A stretch of 64,000 nt of DNA, taken from positions 1-64,000 of the forward strand of contig NZ_BCTO01000014.1 in NCBI RefSeq assembly GCF_001571325.1, written 5' to 3'. The first letter of the stretch is position 1. Each line of letters begins with the position of its first letter. Shown here piece by piece: positions 1 to 7,507 of this stretch. Under the pieces are notes generated by a model that was not told where the DNA came from, did not search any database, and saw nothing but the letters and a program-made list of their open reading frames with translations. The position numbers were made by a program, and so were the translations under genes. The stretch comes from Delftia tsuruhatensis NBRC 16741. Lineage in GTDB: Bacteria; Pseudomonadota; Gammaproteobacteria; Burkholderiales; Burkholderiaceae_C.

Positions 1-377
1 AAACCGGCAGCAGCCCATGCTTCGCCCTTGCGACCGTAGCGCAAAGCCATCTGGCTGCATACGCTGCAGCGCTGAGGCTCCCGGAAGTGGACGTAGCATG
101 AGTTACAGACTGGCCCTTCAGGGAGTTGCAATCCGACCGGTCGCCCGCTGCGTTTGCAGCGAATGCAAGGCCGCTTACCCAGGCATCGGCGGCAAATCGC
201 GGCAGGATCCTTCACCAGCAATCGACTTAGAAGGCCGCAACCAGGACAGTTCTGCGGCCTGAAGCAACGTGCGTAGCAGCCGGCGCAGTAGCGATGACCT
301 TGTTCTACTCTTTTGATCTCAGGGACAGTGCGCCCACACTCATCACAGTCACACTGGGTGCTATCCAGCTGCCTCAC
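1..377 (-). CDS. Cysteine-rich zinc-ribbon protein of the Tn7-like element, 3' end cut by the window edge
   Basis: An open frame of at least 125 codons starts with GTG overlapping the tniQ stop (GTGA at 374-377) and runs off the left edge. The visible part is packed with CxxC pairs (such as CDCDEC, CAGC, CPGC, CRRC, CIRC, CSVC), suggesting several zinc-binding knuckles at the N-terminus. Position and coupling match the gene following tniQ (tniE) in Tn6022-type elements; that family assignment is inferred from position. Zinc modules in Tn7-like targeting proteins typically contact DNA or partners, so a role in comM recognition is possible but unproven. It lacks an ATG start and is easily missed. 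Confidence 0.6.
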   Translation of the reverse strand, partial: MRQLDSTQCDCDECGRTVPEIKRVEQGHRYCAGCYARCFRPQNCPGCGLLSRLLVKDPAAICRRCLGKRPCIRCKRSGRPVGLQLPEGPVCNSCYVHFREPQRCSVCSQMALRYGRKGEAWAAAG

Positions 378-1327
378 CACAATCGATTCCTCCGGAGCCA
401 ACGCTCCCAGTCGGCCTGAACGAGCTCCTTTGCAACCGGCAACGCTGCCGCGCTACGATAGGAGCGTGGCCGAGCCTTCAGCCGGAAAGAACCGGGTCCC
501 CTTAGGCCGGCACTGTGACACAGAAGCACGCCTAAACGACACAGCCGCGCTTCTCGCTCCCGTGGAGGCTGCATCTCCAGCACCAAGTCATTGGGGCGCA
601 CGTCTGCGGCGGAGTGCTCTGGTCGCACGACCTGGCAGCGAGATGGCGTAATCAGCCCTCGGACACAGCGAAACCAATCTATTCGCGAAATAGGGGCACC
701 CTCCCACTGGCCTTCTCCGGTTGCCAAGACCTGCATGGCGATGCGTTGAAAGCTCAATGCATCTGCATCGGCCGAGGGTGGCACAAAGCAACGCAAGTCG
801 ATTCCACAGGCAGCACACCGCCCCAAACTCTGCAACGTGGCTATGCACCGGTGAGGCTCGATCAGGGCGCAACAGCCAGGACAGCGATCGATCAGCCGGG
901 TGCCATGCGTTTCGCACCCCACGACAAACGCCAAGCGCCAGGTCCGCCGAAAAAATGGCTGCGGGTCACTGGCCAGGCACAGCGGGCAGCATGGCAGGCC
1001 TGCGTAGTGCAGGCGGTTGCGGCACCCCAACGCGACTATCCAAGGCATCACCGGCCGGTGCATATCGCATCTCCCGAGGATGCGCTCACAAAGCTCCCGC
1101 AATGTGGTTGCATGGACGGCATCTGGGCTGCACTCCAGCCATTGGGCGGCCTGCTCGGCACGCATCGGGCTCACGCCCCGGTCCACATCAAGCGTCCAAG
1201 CGCGCCACTTTGGCCAGATGACGCCAGTCAGGGTCAGCGGATCGCATCCGCTATGCACCGCTACCCTGGCCAACCAAGACGAGAGCAACTCATCGTTAAA
1301 CGGCAGATGCCAGGGTACAGCGGTCAT
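374..1327 (-). CDS. tniQ: TniQ/TnsD-family target-selection protein
   Basis: This 317-residue protein opens with the TniQ signature: after about residue 7 PFNDELLSSWLARVA, then near residues 110-165 a zinc-finger region with CCPLCL, CETHG and RCPGCC. TniQ/TnsD proteins choose the insertion site and recruit the TnsC ATPase. The start ATG overlaps the tnsC stop as ATGA (1324-1327), so it is translationally coupled. At about 320 residues it is shorter than Tn7 TnsD (about 500) and nearer to TniQ of Tn5053/Tn6022. As the only TnsD-like protein visible, it is the best candidate for directing insertion into comM, perhaps with the following zinc-rich protein. Confidence 0.85.
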   Translation of the reverse strand: MTAVPWHLPFNDELLSSWLARVAVHSGCDPLTLTGVIWPKWRAWTLDVDRGVSPMRAEQAAQWLECSPDAVHATTLRELCERILGRCDMHRPVMPWIVALGCRNRLHYAGLPCCPLCLASDPQPFFRRTWRLAFVVGCETHGTRLIDRCPGCCALIEPHRCIATLQSLGRCAACGIDLRCFVPPSADADALSFQRIAMQVLATGEGQWEGAPISRIDWFRCVRGLITPSRCQVVRPEHSAADVRPNDLVLEMQPPREREARLCRLGVLLCHSAGLRGPGSFRLKARPRSYRSAAALPVAKELVQADWERWLRRNRLW

Positions 1328-2241
1328 GGCTGGACTTCACGAATTCCCTTGGTAGGCTTGACCCATGCCTTGGAAGTCACGATCTCGCGCGTGATGCACT
1401 CCTTGCCGTTCTCTATGGCCACCTTGCTGCATTCGATCAACAACCGGTGCAGGTCGCCCAGGTTTCCTTCGCAAATGTCGTGCAAAAGTGTGGCCATCTC
1501 AGGGCTCGCCAAGTGGGACGGGTGCTTCAATGGCAACACGCTTTCAAAGCCTGCCAACAGCGCCTGAAACTCAGGATCGAGCTTCCACAGAGGCAGAGCG
1601 TAGACATCGAATCGGCTAGCGTGCTGAGGGTCCGAATGCAGCACGCGCACGGCATCCCGGGTACCAACGCCGACGATCGGGATGCGCAGCTCATTGCATA
1701 GCATCTTGATGGTGTTCATCACCATGCGTAGCTTGGCCGCCGGTCCGACCAGCAGGGAGTGGATTTCATCCACGATCAATATCTCTGCCTTGCACAGCCG
1801 CAAGCGAGAGATAGCGTCGTACCGCAGCTCTGTCACCGTACCGTTCTTCTTGTACGGCGACCAGAACTGACTGAGGATGGATACGTACAGGCCCTTCTCG
1901 TCTGCCGAAGGAGGTGACTCCACTACGATGACCGGACGGATCGATTCAGAGTCCTCGCTCACGAACCCCTGCCCATGCAGTTCCTTGAAGCGCTCGATGA
2001 CCTTGGTCTTTCCATTGTTGGAGTCGCCAACAATCAGCATGTTGCGCATGCGTGCGACCTTGGGCATGCGCAAGAGCGCAGCCATGTCGTCGAGGATGAG
2101 CTTCGCGCGCGCGTAGCCAATCCAACGAGGCTCGTAAAGGAAGCGGACCCGCTCCTGCGGGCTCAGTTCGAGCACGCCCCTAAAGCTCTCGTGAATGTGC
2201 TTGGCCTCTGGCGAGGAGTCTTGCTTGAAATCGTTGCTCAT
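1324..2241 (-). CDS. tniB: TnsC/TniB AAA+ ATPase, transposition regulator
   Basis: A 305-residue AAA+ protein with Walker A GDSNNGKT at residues 72-79 and Walker B ILIVDEIH around 154-161. Family members form filaments on target DNA and pass the target signal from TniQ/TnsD to the transposase. The N-terminal YEPRWIGYARAKLILDDM segment is typical of TniB. Its ATG overlaps the tnsB stop (ATGA, 2238-2241) and its own stop overlaps tniQ the same way, giving a tightly coupled operon. All visible ATPase motifs are intact, so the protein is predicted to be active. Confidence 0.9.
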   Translation of the reverse strand: MSNDFKQDSSPEAKHIHESFRGVLELSPQERVRFLYEPRWIGYARAKLILDDMAALLRMPKVARMRNMLIVGDSNNGKTKVIERFKELHGQGFVSEDSESIRPVIVVESPPSADEKGLYVSILSQFWSPYKKNGTVTELRYDAISRLRLCKAEILIVDEIHSLLVGPAAKLRMVMNTIKMLCNELRIPIVGVGTRDAVRVLHSDPQHASRFDVYALPLWKLDPEFQALLAGFESVLPLKHPSHLASPEMATLLHDICEGNLGDLHRLLIECSKVAIENGKECITREIVTSKAWVKPTKGIREVQP

Positions 2242-4208
2242 GCGATATCACTTCCACGGACAACGTCCTGCACCAAACTGCTTGGCAACTGAGTCATGGG
2301 GCTGCGCATACTGGGCGAAGGGGGCCGTTGAGCAAGGTCTCGGTCGCCGCGCGCAGCAGACAATGGCGGCTGCATTGGGGCCGGTCCTTCGTCAGCAATC
2401 CTCTGATGCTCTACCTGCCGCTGTGCCGCCCTGCGCGCTTGCTTTGTCCTTGCAGCACTCTCTTTAGTCAACTCGCGGCGCTCAGTGATTGAGCGCAACA
2501 CCGCCTTCGAGTCCGACGGATCAAAGCCCGCAGCTTTGACCTGCTGCTTTGCCAGTTGGAGCTCCCAGATGCTGCAGCTTGGAAAGCTAGGGTCTGCGAG
2601 CGGAATCTTGAAATATTCCTTCAGATCAGGGTCAAAAAACCAGATGGCACTGATGTCGCGAGGGTCCCGCCGAAACGGGTGCTTGAGACCCTTACCCGTC
2701 CCAGGATCGATGGCACCAATCCAAGGCCTCAGCACATCGGCGTAGTACCGCTTGTCGATCTCCACGCCGTCGTTCTGAACGGTACGCCAGATCGTTGGCA
2801 AGAAATCGATGTAGATCGACATGTAGTCTGTTGGTCGTGGAGGCATACCTGTTCCAGGATTGCCTCCATGGCCAAAGATGCCCAGCTCGAACTGACGCAA
2901 AGGAGGCATGCCCAGCGAGCGATGTTCGCGACGGTGGTACTCGTTGCAAATGATCCTGAGAAGCTGGTTTTCCAACTCGGATTTGGTGAAGACTGCACGC
3001 CCTTCTGAGTCGTACTCCTGACGCTGCTCTACGCTTGAGAAAGTTGTACCAGGCAGGTCGTGCAGTTCTCTTAGCAAGGAGCCTTGCAGGCGCTCGATGT
3101 ATCCGCCGTAACGCGGCACTTTTACAGGGCGGAACTCGACATCAATGTTGTAGAGATTGCAGGCATCACGGACGCTGTCTGATCTGAAGTCGGGCCCGTT
3201 GTCCCAGCGAACTTTTTTGGGACGCCCCCAGATGGGCCACTCGGCGTCTATGCCATGCTTGAGCAACCACATGTCCTTGGGCACCAGGGCGTTGGCCAAG
3301 CACATGCCTACTGACGTAATCGAAGGCGCATCAAAGCTCATGAAGTAGCCCGCCACCATGCGGGAATACTCATCGATAGCGATAGTGAGCCACGGGCGCC
3401 CGATGGGCTTGCGATGCTCATCGTCCACAACGATCACATCCAGAGGTGTGTGATCGATTTGGTAAATGGCCAAGGGATAGTCGCCACCTGGCGTCGTCCC
3501 AGGAGTTGGCATGAATTTAGTTTTGGCGCGTTCCCGTTGCCCACGCATGCGCAGCCGCTCTCGCTCAGGGATTCGGTCAATACGCTGGCGTACCGCTGTG
3601 GCGCTCGGAGCATCCACGCCACTGTTCAAGCATATGCGCTGCACCTCACGCACAACCTTTTGAGCGGTCGGTCGCTCTGGAGTCAGGTAGTACGTGTTGA
3701 TGACCTCATCGATGATTGACTGCGCACTCCTTGAAATACGGCTTTTTCCGTGCTGCCAGCCCCGCTTGAGCGGCACAAGCGCCGAGACCGCGTCGAGTGA
3801 CCTGTACCTGCCGATCCACCGGTAGAGCGTGGCGGTTCCTACACCCAGCTCTTGCGCCCGAGCCTCCACGGCGGCACGGGTCGGGCTCTTCGTTTTAAGC
3901 AAAGGCTCGATGGCCGCCATACGCGTCTGCGCAACGCGCCAATCAGTTTCGGTGATCGCGTTGATGTCAATGTCCGAGACGGGTTGAGGATCTTGGTCAA
4001 CGTGTTCCAGGTCACTGATCAACAACACGCTTGTCCGGCCGGTCTGGACACTGGTTGCAGTGACTGTGTTGAAGTCCAGCACCTCAGCAATGCGGAAAAC
4101 GCCGGTGTCATGGCGAACAAGAACACCACTGCTGACATCGATACGGCGCCGACGAATAACGACCGACTGTGGCCCGTCGTCGTGCTCTTGGATTTTTCTA
4201 TTAGTCAT
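2238..4208 (-). CDS. tniA: TnsB/TniA DDE transposase
   Basis: A 656-residue Mu/TnsB-type transposase. A helix-turn-helix region lies near residues 105-135 (VEARAQELGVGTATLYRW). The integrase-core catalytic triad is visible as D252 (YQIDHTPLD), D336 (RWDNGPDF) and E372 (GGYIERLQ). It performs 3' end cleavage and strand transfer at element ends; paired with TnsA it allows cut-and-paste movement. Its start overlaps the last 8 bp of tnsA. Length and residues match full-size TniA of the Tn6022 type. No frameshift is seen. The C-terminal tail after about residue 560 is charged and probably contacts TnsC. Confidence 0.92.
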   Translation of the reverse strand: MTNRKIQEHDDGPQSVVIRRRRIDVSSGVLVRHDTGVFRIAEVLDFNTVTATSVQTGRTSVLLISDLEHVDQDPQPVSDIDINAITETDWRVAQTRMAAIEPLLKTKSPTRAAVEARAQELGVGTATLYRWIGRYRSLDAVSALVPLKRGWQHGKSRISRSAQSIIDEVINTYYLTPERPTAQKVVREVQRICLNSGVDAPSATAVRQRIDRIPERERLRMRGQRERAKTKFMPTPGTTPGGDYPLAIYQIDHTPLDVIVVDDEHRKPIGRPWLTIAIDEYSRMVAGYFMSFDAPSITSVGMCLANALVPKDMWLLKHGIDAEWPIWGRPKKVRWDNGPDFRSDSVRDACNLYNIDVEFRPVKVPRYGGYIERLQGSLLRELHDLPGTTFSSVEQRQEYDSEGRAVFTKSELENQLLRIICNEYHRREHRSLGMPPLRQFELGIFGHGGNPGTGMPPRPTDYMSIYIDFLPTIWRTVQNDGVEIDKRYYADVLRPWIGAIDPGTGKGLKHPFRRDPRDISAIWFFDPDLKEYFKIPLADPSFPSCSIWELQLAKQQVKAAGFDPSDSKAVLRSITERRELTKESAARTKQARRAAQRQVEHQRIADEGPAPMQPPLSAARGDRDLAQRPPSPSMRSPMTQLPSSLVQDVVRGSDIA

Positions 4209-4893
4209 GTGCCACCCAGATGGTTGTCTCGTCGTTCAGGGGATCACAGATGTCGCAGTCCACCCTTCGTGTTGCAAGCAGATGCCAGATGTGCGCGATG
4301 CCCTGAGCTCGGAAGCTTCCCCCAAAATGCTTGGCGAGGATGTAGTCGATCGAAACTGCACCCAGTTCACCCAGATCCTCCAAGATGGCTGCGCTTTGAT
4401 GAGGGCACACGTCCAGGTCGTCATAGCGCCGCAAGAACATGATGTTGTTGAAGGCAGGCGTTCGTATACGGTTCTCGTCCATCACGCGAAAGGTCCATCC
4501 CTGTTCGCGCGCGTATCGACGGATGGCAACCCACTTGGATAGCCACTCACGCCAATCGCGCCTCCAGTCTTCGCGTGGCTTGACCTCGACCAGCATCGGT
4601 TTGTGCTCCATTCCGATCGCGTCGTCACGAACCTTGTAGTAGACGAGGTAGTCGGGAGTAGCCACCGACTTGACGCCTGACCTGGTTGCGAAGGGCACGT
4701 GACACGGCTGGGAAACGACTGACGCGACGCCAAGATTGAACTCTTGCCGCAGCACGAAGTCGCGCTCCAGCGTCGATTCGAACGGAACAGACTCCTGTCC
4801 ACGCCAGCTGACAAAGCCAGTGACGCTGCGTCGGTTCGTCGGGATCTTGCGAACAGAGCGCACGGGATTGGGGTTGTCTCGTCTATTGAACAA
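4201..4893 (-). CDS. tnsA: TnsA-like endonuclease, heteromeric transposase subunit
   Basis: A 230-residue protein with a restriction-endonuclease fold pattern: E43 (STLERDF), D81 (ATPDYLV) and E103-x-K105 (LVEVKPRED). TnsA cuts the 5' strands at transposon ends while TnsB cuts the 3' strands. Tn7 TnsA has Q-x-K where this has E-x-K, the more classical nuclease form. The start is taken as TTG at 4893 because GGAG lies 8 nt upstream and a stop closes the frame shortly before; no in-frame ATG exists upstream. The C-terminal half resembles the TnsC-contacting domain. It is the first gene of the operon, about 115 bp from the transposon end. Confidence 0.85.
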   Translation of the reverse strand: MFNRRDNPNPVRSVRKIPTNRRSVTGFVSWRGQESVPFESTLERDFVLRQEFNLGVASVVSQPCHVPFATRSGVKSVATPDYLVYYKVRDDAIGMEHKPMLVEVKPREDWRRDWREWLSKWVAIRRYAREQGWTFRVMDENRIRTPAFNNIMFLRRYDDLDVCPHQSAAILEDLGELGAVSIDYILAKHFGGSFRAQGIAHIWHLLATRRVDCDICDPLNDETTIWVAHD

Positions 4894-4906
4894 ATTCCAC
4901 GCTCCA

Positions 4907-5009
4907 GTCTCATCTATTCAGTAAATATTTGTCTCACATTTTCAAAAAATCAAAGCCGTAACACGTTGATTTTTCGAACATCAGGTCTCTTCTATACCAT
5001 CATCTCACA
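4907..5009 (-). repeat. Right end of the Tn7-like element with repeated motifs
   Basis: Reading outward-in (minus strand) the end starts TGTGAGA. This heptamer recurs at 4932-4938, and a second motif, ATAGANGAGAC, occurs at 4985-4995 and 4907-4917. Paired motifs near the terminus fit multiple TnsB-binding sites, as expected for Tn7-like ends. The following host bases GAGGC (5010-5014) are the predicted 5-bp target duplication, which can only be confirmed with the left end. The tnsA promoter must also lie in this AT-rich stretch. Confidence 0.6.
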
Positions 5010-5671
5010 GAGGCTCGCCACCGCGCCCTGGCGAGATCTCGCAGTCCCATCACGGAGTACTGTTTCTGGACGAATTCCCCGAGTTCGCACGCAGCGCGCT
5101 GGAGGCGCTGCGCGAGCCGCTGGAGACCGGCCAGATCACCATCGCCAGAGCCGCCCAGCGCTGCGAATTCCCCGCGCGCTTCCAGCTCGTCGCGGCCATG
5201 AATCCCTGCCCCTGCGGCCATTGGGGATCGACGGTGCAGCGCTGCCGCTGCACGCCCGACAAGGTGGCGCGCTACCAGGCGCGCATCAGCGGCCCGCTGC
5301 TGGATCGCATCGACCTGCATGTGGAAGTCGGCGCCCTGCCCTCGCAGGAGCTGCTGGCCGCGCGCTCGGGCGAAACCAGCGAGGCCGTGCGCGAGCGCGT
5401 GGTCCAGGCCCGCGCGCTGGCCCTGCAGCGCCAGGGCAGTGCCAACCACCAGCTCCAGGGCCAGGCCCTGGACGACCACCTGGGCCTGTCGCCCGAGGCC
5501 CTGGCCTTCGCCCACAAGGCCGCCGCACGCCTGGGCTGGTCGGCCCGCAGCACCCACCGCGCGCTCAAGGTGGCGCGCACCATTGCCGACTTGGCCGGCA
5601 GCGCGGCAGTGGAGACGGGGCATGTGGCCGAGGCCATGCAGTATCGGAGGGTGTTGCGGTTGCCTTCATGA
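5010..5671 (+). pseudogene. comM: comM (YifB) 3' fragment, disrupted by the transposon
   Basis: In-frame coding resumes at about 5012 and reads PRPGEIS, then Walker B VLFLDEFPEF, then FQLVAAMNPCPCG, SGPLLDRIDLHVEV and the C-terminal Mg-chelatase-like domain ending RRVLRLPS. ComM is an AAA+ branch-migration helicase used in natural transformation. The N-terminal half with Walker A is missing and presumably lies beyond the other transposon end. The break falls between Walker A and Walker B, so the gene is inactive. The remaining codons are high-GC host type with no further lesions, which suggests a fairly recent disruption. Confidence 0.92.
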
Positions 5672-5707
5672 GGATCTGCATTGGACGCGGTTGCATGGTT
5701 GTCGGAA

Positions 5708-5829
5708 TTATTTCTGATATTCCGAAATTTCCTCCTGAATGAAACGAAGTACTCCTGAATTTCGGAATATTGGAAATTGTTTTGAAAATTCCCTAAGAAA
5801 TCCTAGAATTTCGGAATATCAGAAATAAA
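5708..5829 (+). promoter_or_regulatory. Three operator-like repeats in the hipBA promoter
   Basis: An AT-rich gap upstream of hipB carries three copies of one motif. Copy 1 (5708-5730) reads TTTCTGATATTCCGAAAT. Copy 3 (5807-5829) is its reverse complement over about 22 of 23 bases (ATTTCGGAATATCAGAAA). Copy 2 (5755-5777) is a diverged copy in the orientation of copy 3 (ATTTCGGAATATTGGAAA). A shorter direct repeat TCCTGAAT occurs at 5733-5740 and 5753-5760. HipB proteins autorepress through several upstream operators; the spacing of roughly 50 bp between sites would permit looping or multimer binding. Confidence 0.65.
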
Positions 5830-5841
5830 GCCAATCCATCC

Positions 5842-6141
5842 ATGCCGTCTTCCACGCCCATGAACGGCCCGCAGCAGGATCCCCTGCAGCCCGGGGCCGT
5901 GGTCATCGCTGACCTGTCCAGGCTCGGCGCCCAGATCCGTGCCATGCGCAAGGCCCAGCACCTGCGCATCGATGACACGGCAGCCCTGTGCGGCGTGTCG
6001 CTGGATCTGCTCTCCCGTCTGGAGAACGGCAAGGGCGGCGTGGGCTCCGACAAGCTGCTGGCCGTACTCGACGGGCTGGGCCTGGCCATGGTCATCGCGC
6101 CCAAGCAGGACGCCCTGATGGCACGACTTCCACGGGCCTGA
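5842..6141 (+). CDS. hipB: HipB-like XRE-family antitoxin/repressor
   Basis: A 99-residue protein with an XRE helix-turn-helix at about residues 27-80 (IRAMRKAQHLRIDDTAAL then VSLDLLSRLENGKGGVGSD). HipB neutralises the HipA kinase and represses the operon. hipA starts 7 nt after its stop. The long N-terminal tail before the HTH (about 25 residues) is slightly unusual. Three operator-like repeats lie directly upstream. Identification rests on HTH class and adjacency to a clear hipA. Confidence 0.85.
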   Translation: MPSSTPMNGPQQDPLQPGAVVIADLSRLGAQIRAMRKAQHLRIDDTAALCGVSLDLLSRLENGKGGVGSDKLLAVLDGLGLAMVIAPKQDALMARLPRA

Positions 6142-6148
6142 AGCGCAC

Positions 6149-7504
6149 ATGGCCACGCCGCCGTCGCTTTCGCTTTCGCTGTGGAACGATGTCGGCACGC
6201 ACGTGGCCGATGTGACCCATGACCCGCACAACGATCTTTGGGGACTGCGGTATGCGCCTGCATGGCTGGAGCATGAACGGCCTTTCTACTTGGCGCCCTG
6301 CCTGCCGCTGGCCGCTCCCGAAGGGGGCTACGACTCGCGCTCCATCCGGCGTTTCATCGAGAACCTGCTGCCTGAAGGCGCGGCGCTGGATGTGGTGGCC
6401 AGAAGTCAGGGCATAGGCAAGGGCAACATCTTCGGTCTGATACGCGCCCTCGGCGCCGAGACCACCGGGGCCTTCCGGTTTCAGGCGGATGGCAGCAGGC
6501 CCGATCCACAGGCCGCCAATGCCGCTCGCACCATATCGACCGCAGAACTCTCCCAACGCATTGCAGACCGAGAGACACGCCCTTTCATCGAGTGGGATGG
6601 CAAAGTGCGCATGTCGGTGGCCGGCTACCAGGACAAGCTGCCCGTGCACGTGGAAGGCGAGAGCGTGCAGGAAGGCACCATCTTCCTTCCCGACAACGTT
6701 CCGTCCACCCACATCCTCAAACCCCAGCCGCGCGACAGCGCGGTGCCGCACATGGTGGTGAACGAGCATTTCTGCATGCGCCTGGCAGCGGCCATGCGCA
6801 TGCCTGCAGCCGAGGTGCAGATGCTGCACGTGCCACAGCCGGTGCTGGCAGTCAGGCGCTTTGACCGCGTGCGGCAGGCGCCGCAAAGGCGGGTCCTGCG
6901 CACCCACATCATCGATGCATGCCAAGCGGGCGATCTGCCCGTCAGCTACAAGTACGAACACCACGTAGGCAGCGTGGGCGATGCCCGGCTATACCGCGAC
7001 GGCATGAGCTTTCCCCGGCTGTTCGGTCTACTGGAGCACTCGGTGGCGAAGGCTGCGGACAAGCTGGCAATGATCCGATGGGCGCTGTTCCAGATACTGA
7101 TCGGCAATGGCGACGCACATGGCAAGAACTTCTCCTTCCACGTGCTGCCGCAGGGCCTGGCGACCGCGCCCTGGTACGACCTCGTCAGCGTGGCCCAGTA
7201 TCCCGATGTGTCCCAGGAACTGGCCATGGCCTTCGGCGACTGCTTTGCGCTGGAGGAACTCACACCCTTCGAGTTTGCGCATTTCGCGCACCTGTGTGCG
7301 ATAGACCGCAGGCTGCTCACACGTGAAGCCCAGCGCATGGCCAAGGCAGCCCCTGGTGCGGCGGCCAAGGTTCTGGGCGAATCGCCTTACACGCCAGAAG
7401 AACACGCCTTCGCCCAGCGCATCGCCGCCTATGCGACCACCCAGGCCCAAAGACTGGTGGACGTCGCCCAGAAGGCAGCAGCCTTGCCTTCCGATCTGTT
7501 CTGA
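6149..7504 (+). CDS. hipA: HipA-family serine/threonine kinase toxin
   Basis: A 451-residue HipA with the N-terminal subdomain (DLWGLRYAPAWL, then RRFIENLLPEG near residues 70-80) and kinase core: GYQDKLPV, the ATP-site lysine in THILKPQ, VNEHFCMRLA, the catalytic loop GNGDAHGKNFSFH and the metal-binding YDLVSV. HipA phosphorylates translation factors such as glutamyl-tRNA synthetase in E. coli and induces growth arrest. The residues needed for activity appear intact and length matches E. coli HipA (about 440). It directly follows hipB and converges with the next gene (4 bp between stops). Confidence 0.92.
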   Translation: MATPPSLSLSLWNDVGTHVADVTHDPHNDLWGLRYAPAWLEHERPFYLAPCLPLAAPEGGYDSRSIRRFIENLLPEGAALDVVARSQGIGKGNIFGLIRALGAETTGAFRFQADGSRPDPQAANAARTISTAELSQRIADRETRPFIEWDGKVRMSVAGYQDKLPVHVEGESVQEGTIFLPDNVPSTHILKPQPRDSAVPHMVVNEHFCMRLAAAMRMPAAEVQMLHVPQPVLAVRRFDRVRQAPQRRVLRTHIIDACQAGDLPVSYKYEHHVGSVGDARLYRDGMSFPRLFGLLEHSVAKAADKLAMIRWALFQILIGNGDAHGKNFSFHVLPQGLATAPWYDLVSVAQYPDVSQELAMAFGDCFALEELTPFEFAHFAHLCAIDRRLLTREAQRMAKAAPGAAAKVLGESPYTPEEHAFAQRIAAYATTQAQRLVDVAQKAAALPSDLF

Positions 7505-7507
7505 GTT

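Larger units (their letters stand above)
1..5009 (-). mobile_element. Tn7-like transposon (right part) inserted in comM
   Basis: Five genes run leftward in overlapping order tnsA, tnsB, tnsC, tniQ and a cysteine-rich ORF. This is the module of TnsA-containing Tn7-like elements and of the Tn6022/AbaR family (tniC-A-B-D-E). The right end is placed at 5009 because the outward-reading terminus begins TGTGAGA (Tn7 family ends begin TGT) and comM coding resumes directly after. The left end and any cargo lie outside the window. Base composition is visibly more AT-rich than the flanking host genes, which fits acquisition. The exact boundary is inferred. Confidence 0.85.

Noticed and set aside
4913-4913. 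ATG at 4913 (minus) as the tnsA start
   Set aside because: It is in a different frame from the endonuclease motifs; the TTG at 4893 with GGAG upstream is in frame.
5020-5024. ACCGC as the transposon target duplication, as I recall for AbaR islands in Acinetobacter comM
   Set aside because: Here ACCGC lies inside continuous comM coding (CCA CCG CGC), about 10 bp inside the host side of the predicted TGT terminus; GAGGC at 5010-5014 fits better.
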